Positions 4,826-5,980 of a stretch of 5,980 nt of DNA are shown piece after piece (positions within the stretch are counted from its first letter, which is position 1; every line of letters begins with the position of its first letter). A program made the position numbers and the translations under genes. Source of the stretch: DATMBL01 sp035559295 (GTDB lineage: Bacteria > Desulfobacterota > Binatia > UBA9968); assembly GCA_035559295.1 (NCBI GenBank), contig DATMBL010000182.1, forward strand, positions 1 to 5,980. The letters run 5' to 3'. Below the pieces are notes generated by a model, which worked only from the letters and a program-made list of their open reading frames with translations, was not told the origin of the DNA and did no database searches.

Positions 4826-5980
4826 TCAGCCGTGATTGCGCCGGTCGCAAACCGCGTCGATCAGCGCCGGCCTGCCGCGCTTGACCTGTTCGATCGCGCG
4901 CTGGAGAGCAGGCTTGAGATCGTCACCGCGTTCAAACGGTCCTTCCGCATACCACCCCATCGAGCGCGCGAGTCCGGCAAAGTCCGGATCCGGATCAAAC
5001 AGGTCCATGCCGATGTGGGCTCGCGACGGATCGGTGCCGCGGGTTCTCGCCAGAACCAGCTGGTGATTCCAGTCGTTGTAGTAGGCGCGGTTGTTGAACA
5101 TGACGATCAGCATCGGGATTTTGTACTTGGCCGCAATCCATAGCGAGCCCGCATCGAACATGAGATCGCCGTCCGGCTGAAGATCGACGACGAGGCGGCC
5201 GGTGCCTTTGTTGGCCAATGCGACCCCGAGCGAGAGGCCAATTTGCGTGCCGGTGCCGAGTTCTCTTCCGCCGTGGCAGTAGGGTCGATCGAAATTCCAG
5301 AGCTTCTTCCCCCAACTCCCCAGATCGCCGGCGGTCAATACCCAATCCTCGCCTTTGATCGCTTCCCAAACTTCTAAAGCGAGTCGCGGCACCGTCATCG
5401 GCTTGGCATCCCAGCGCTCCTCGGCCTGTTTGCGCCAATTGGCGCGAATTTCTCCGTGACGTTTGCCGATCTCCTCTTTGCGCCGCGCGATCTTCTCGGC
5501 GAGCCCGGGCGTTTTCGCGATCCGCTCCTTCAGGAGGCGCGTGAGTTCGGGAACGGCGGCGACCGGATCGGCGGTCATGCGCTGGTGCGCGTAGAACGGC
5601 CGCGCGTAATCCATCGACCATTTGCTGATTTCGACGTCGGTAAACCCGATATCGATCCATGTCGCATGGGCGGGCACCTTGCTTACCACCGTCCGCGTTG
5701 CGATGTCGCGCACGTGCGTCGGTTTTTCGAAGTCGGCGATATCGAGGGCCAGCACGACGTCGACGTCCCGGTAGCAGCCCTCCGGGTCCATCGTCAAATT
5801 GAGCGGGTGATCGCTCGGGAAATTCAGCCGCGATCCCACGTCCCAAACCGATGCGCCGAGCGTTTCCGCCAATTCGACCACGTGATGCCAACCATGCGGC
5901 GGACGGGCCGCGAAGTCGGCGATGATGGCAACGCGTGCGGCGCCGGCCAGGGTATCGGCGGCTTTTTGCAACGCTTTGAG
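4826..5980 (-). CDS. Thiamine-diphosphate-dependent enzyme, acetolactate synthase/benzoylformate decarboxylase superfamily (N-terminal part missing)
   Basis: Visible are 384 residues of a cytoplasmic enzyme that would normally be about 550-600 residues. The frame stays open to the right edge, and the TTG at 5971-5969 is only an internal leucine. The central domain (about residues 5-190) begins with a Rossmann-like VAIIADFAARPPHGWHH segment and includes VDVVLALDI. The C-terminal cofactor domain (about 195-384) carries CHGGRELGTGTQIGLSLGVALA and the thiamine-diphosphate/Mg motif. That motif reads PDG (269-271), 24 residues, then NN (296-297), so the usual GDG is PDG with the metal-binding aspartate (D270) kept. 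The N-terminal pyrimidine-binding domain with its catalytic glutamate lies outside the window. Substrate cannot be assigned: candidates include 2-oxo acid decarboxylation or carboligation. Nothing suggests the branched-chain amino acid operon, as there is no ilvN or ilvC in view. The superfamily is certain; the reaction is not. Confidence 0.88.
   Translation of the reverse strand, partial: LKALQKAADTLAGAARVAIIADFAARPPHGWHHVVELAETLGASVWDVGSRLNFPSDHPLNLTMDPEGCYRDVDVVLALDIADFEKPTHVRDIATRTVVSKVPAHATWIDIGFTDVEISKWSMDYARPFYAHQRMTADPVAAVPELTRLLKERIAKTPGLAEKIARRKEEIGKRHGEIRANWRKQAEERWDAKPMTVPRLALEVWEAIKGEDWVLTAGDLGSWGKKLWNFDRPYCHGGRELGTGTQIGLSLGVALANKGTGRLVVDLQPDGDLMFDAGSLWIAAKYKIPMLIVMFNNRAYYNDWNHQLVLARTRGTDPSRAHIGMDLFDPDPDFAGLARSMGWYAEGPFERGDDLKPALQRAIEQVKRGRPALIDAVCDRRNHG

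Noticed and set aside
4995..5891. 298-codon minus-strand frame within the thiamine-diphosphate enzyme
   Set aside because: This is an out-of-frame shadow on the same strand, extremely arginine-rich, while the overlapping frame contains the enzyme motifs.
5969..5971. TTG as the start codon of the thiamine-diphosphate enzyme
   Set aside because: The frame remains open to the window edge, and a start here would remove the essential N-terminal pyrimidine-binding domain, so the gene simply continues beyond the window.

Overview
This 5,980-base window looks like chromosomal DNA of a moderately GC-rich bacterium with tightly packed genes. By eye the GC content is a little under 60 percent. The mix of a kinase-less PAS/receiver protein, small TPR and coiled-coil proteins and a thiamine-diphosphate enzyme with an unusual cofactor motif would fit an uncultured Desulfobacterota-, Binatota- or Methylomirabilota-like lineage. 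That placement is an impression from protein style, not something the sequence proves. I see no insertion sequence, CRISPR array, tRNA, rRNA or phage gene.

Layout from left to right: (1) the 3' part of a YhhQ-type queuosine precursor transporter (+), truncated by the left edge; (2) a complete 613-residue 12-helix permease with a C-terminal universal-stress-protein-like domain (-). Its first helices resemble the potassium importers KimA and KUP more than typical amino acid permeases. (3) A 109-bp divergent promoter region; (4) a 379-residue PAS / histidine-phosphotransfer-like / receiver protein (+) with no ATPase domain, followed 7 bp later by (5) a 115-residue TPR protein (+), apparently translationally coupled; (6) a 210-bp A/T-tract-rich spacer holding a perfect 7-bp inverted repeat; (7) an unrecognised 182-residue coiled-coil protein (+); (8) the C-terminal two thirds of a thiamine-diphosphate-dependent enzyme of the acetolactate synthase/benzoylformate decarboxylase superfamily (-), running off the right edge.

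The genes do not form one obvious pathway. The clearest functional unit is the PAS-REC + TPR pair, which looks like a signalling module that must take its phosphate from another protein. It is transcribed divergently from the potassium-type permease, so shared control is possible but unproven. Both convergent junctions (genes 1/2 and 7/8) are extremely tight, with 5 and 1 bp between stop codons and no room for a conventional terminator. I found no strong evidence of a wholly new system. The best leads are the kinase-less PAS-DHp-REC protein, the KimA-like permease with a degenerate nucleotide-binding loop, and the PDG variant of the thiamine-diphosphate motif.
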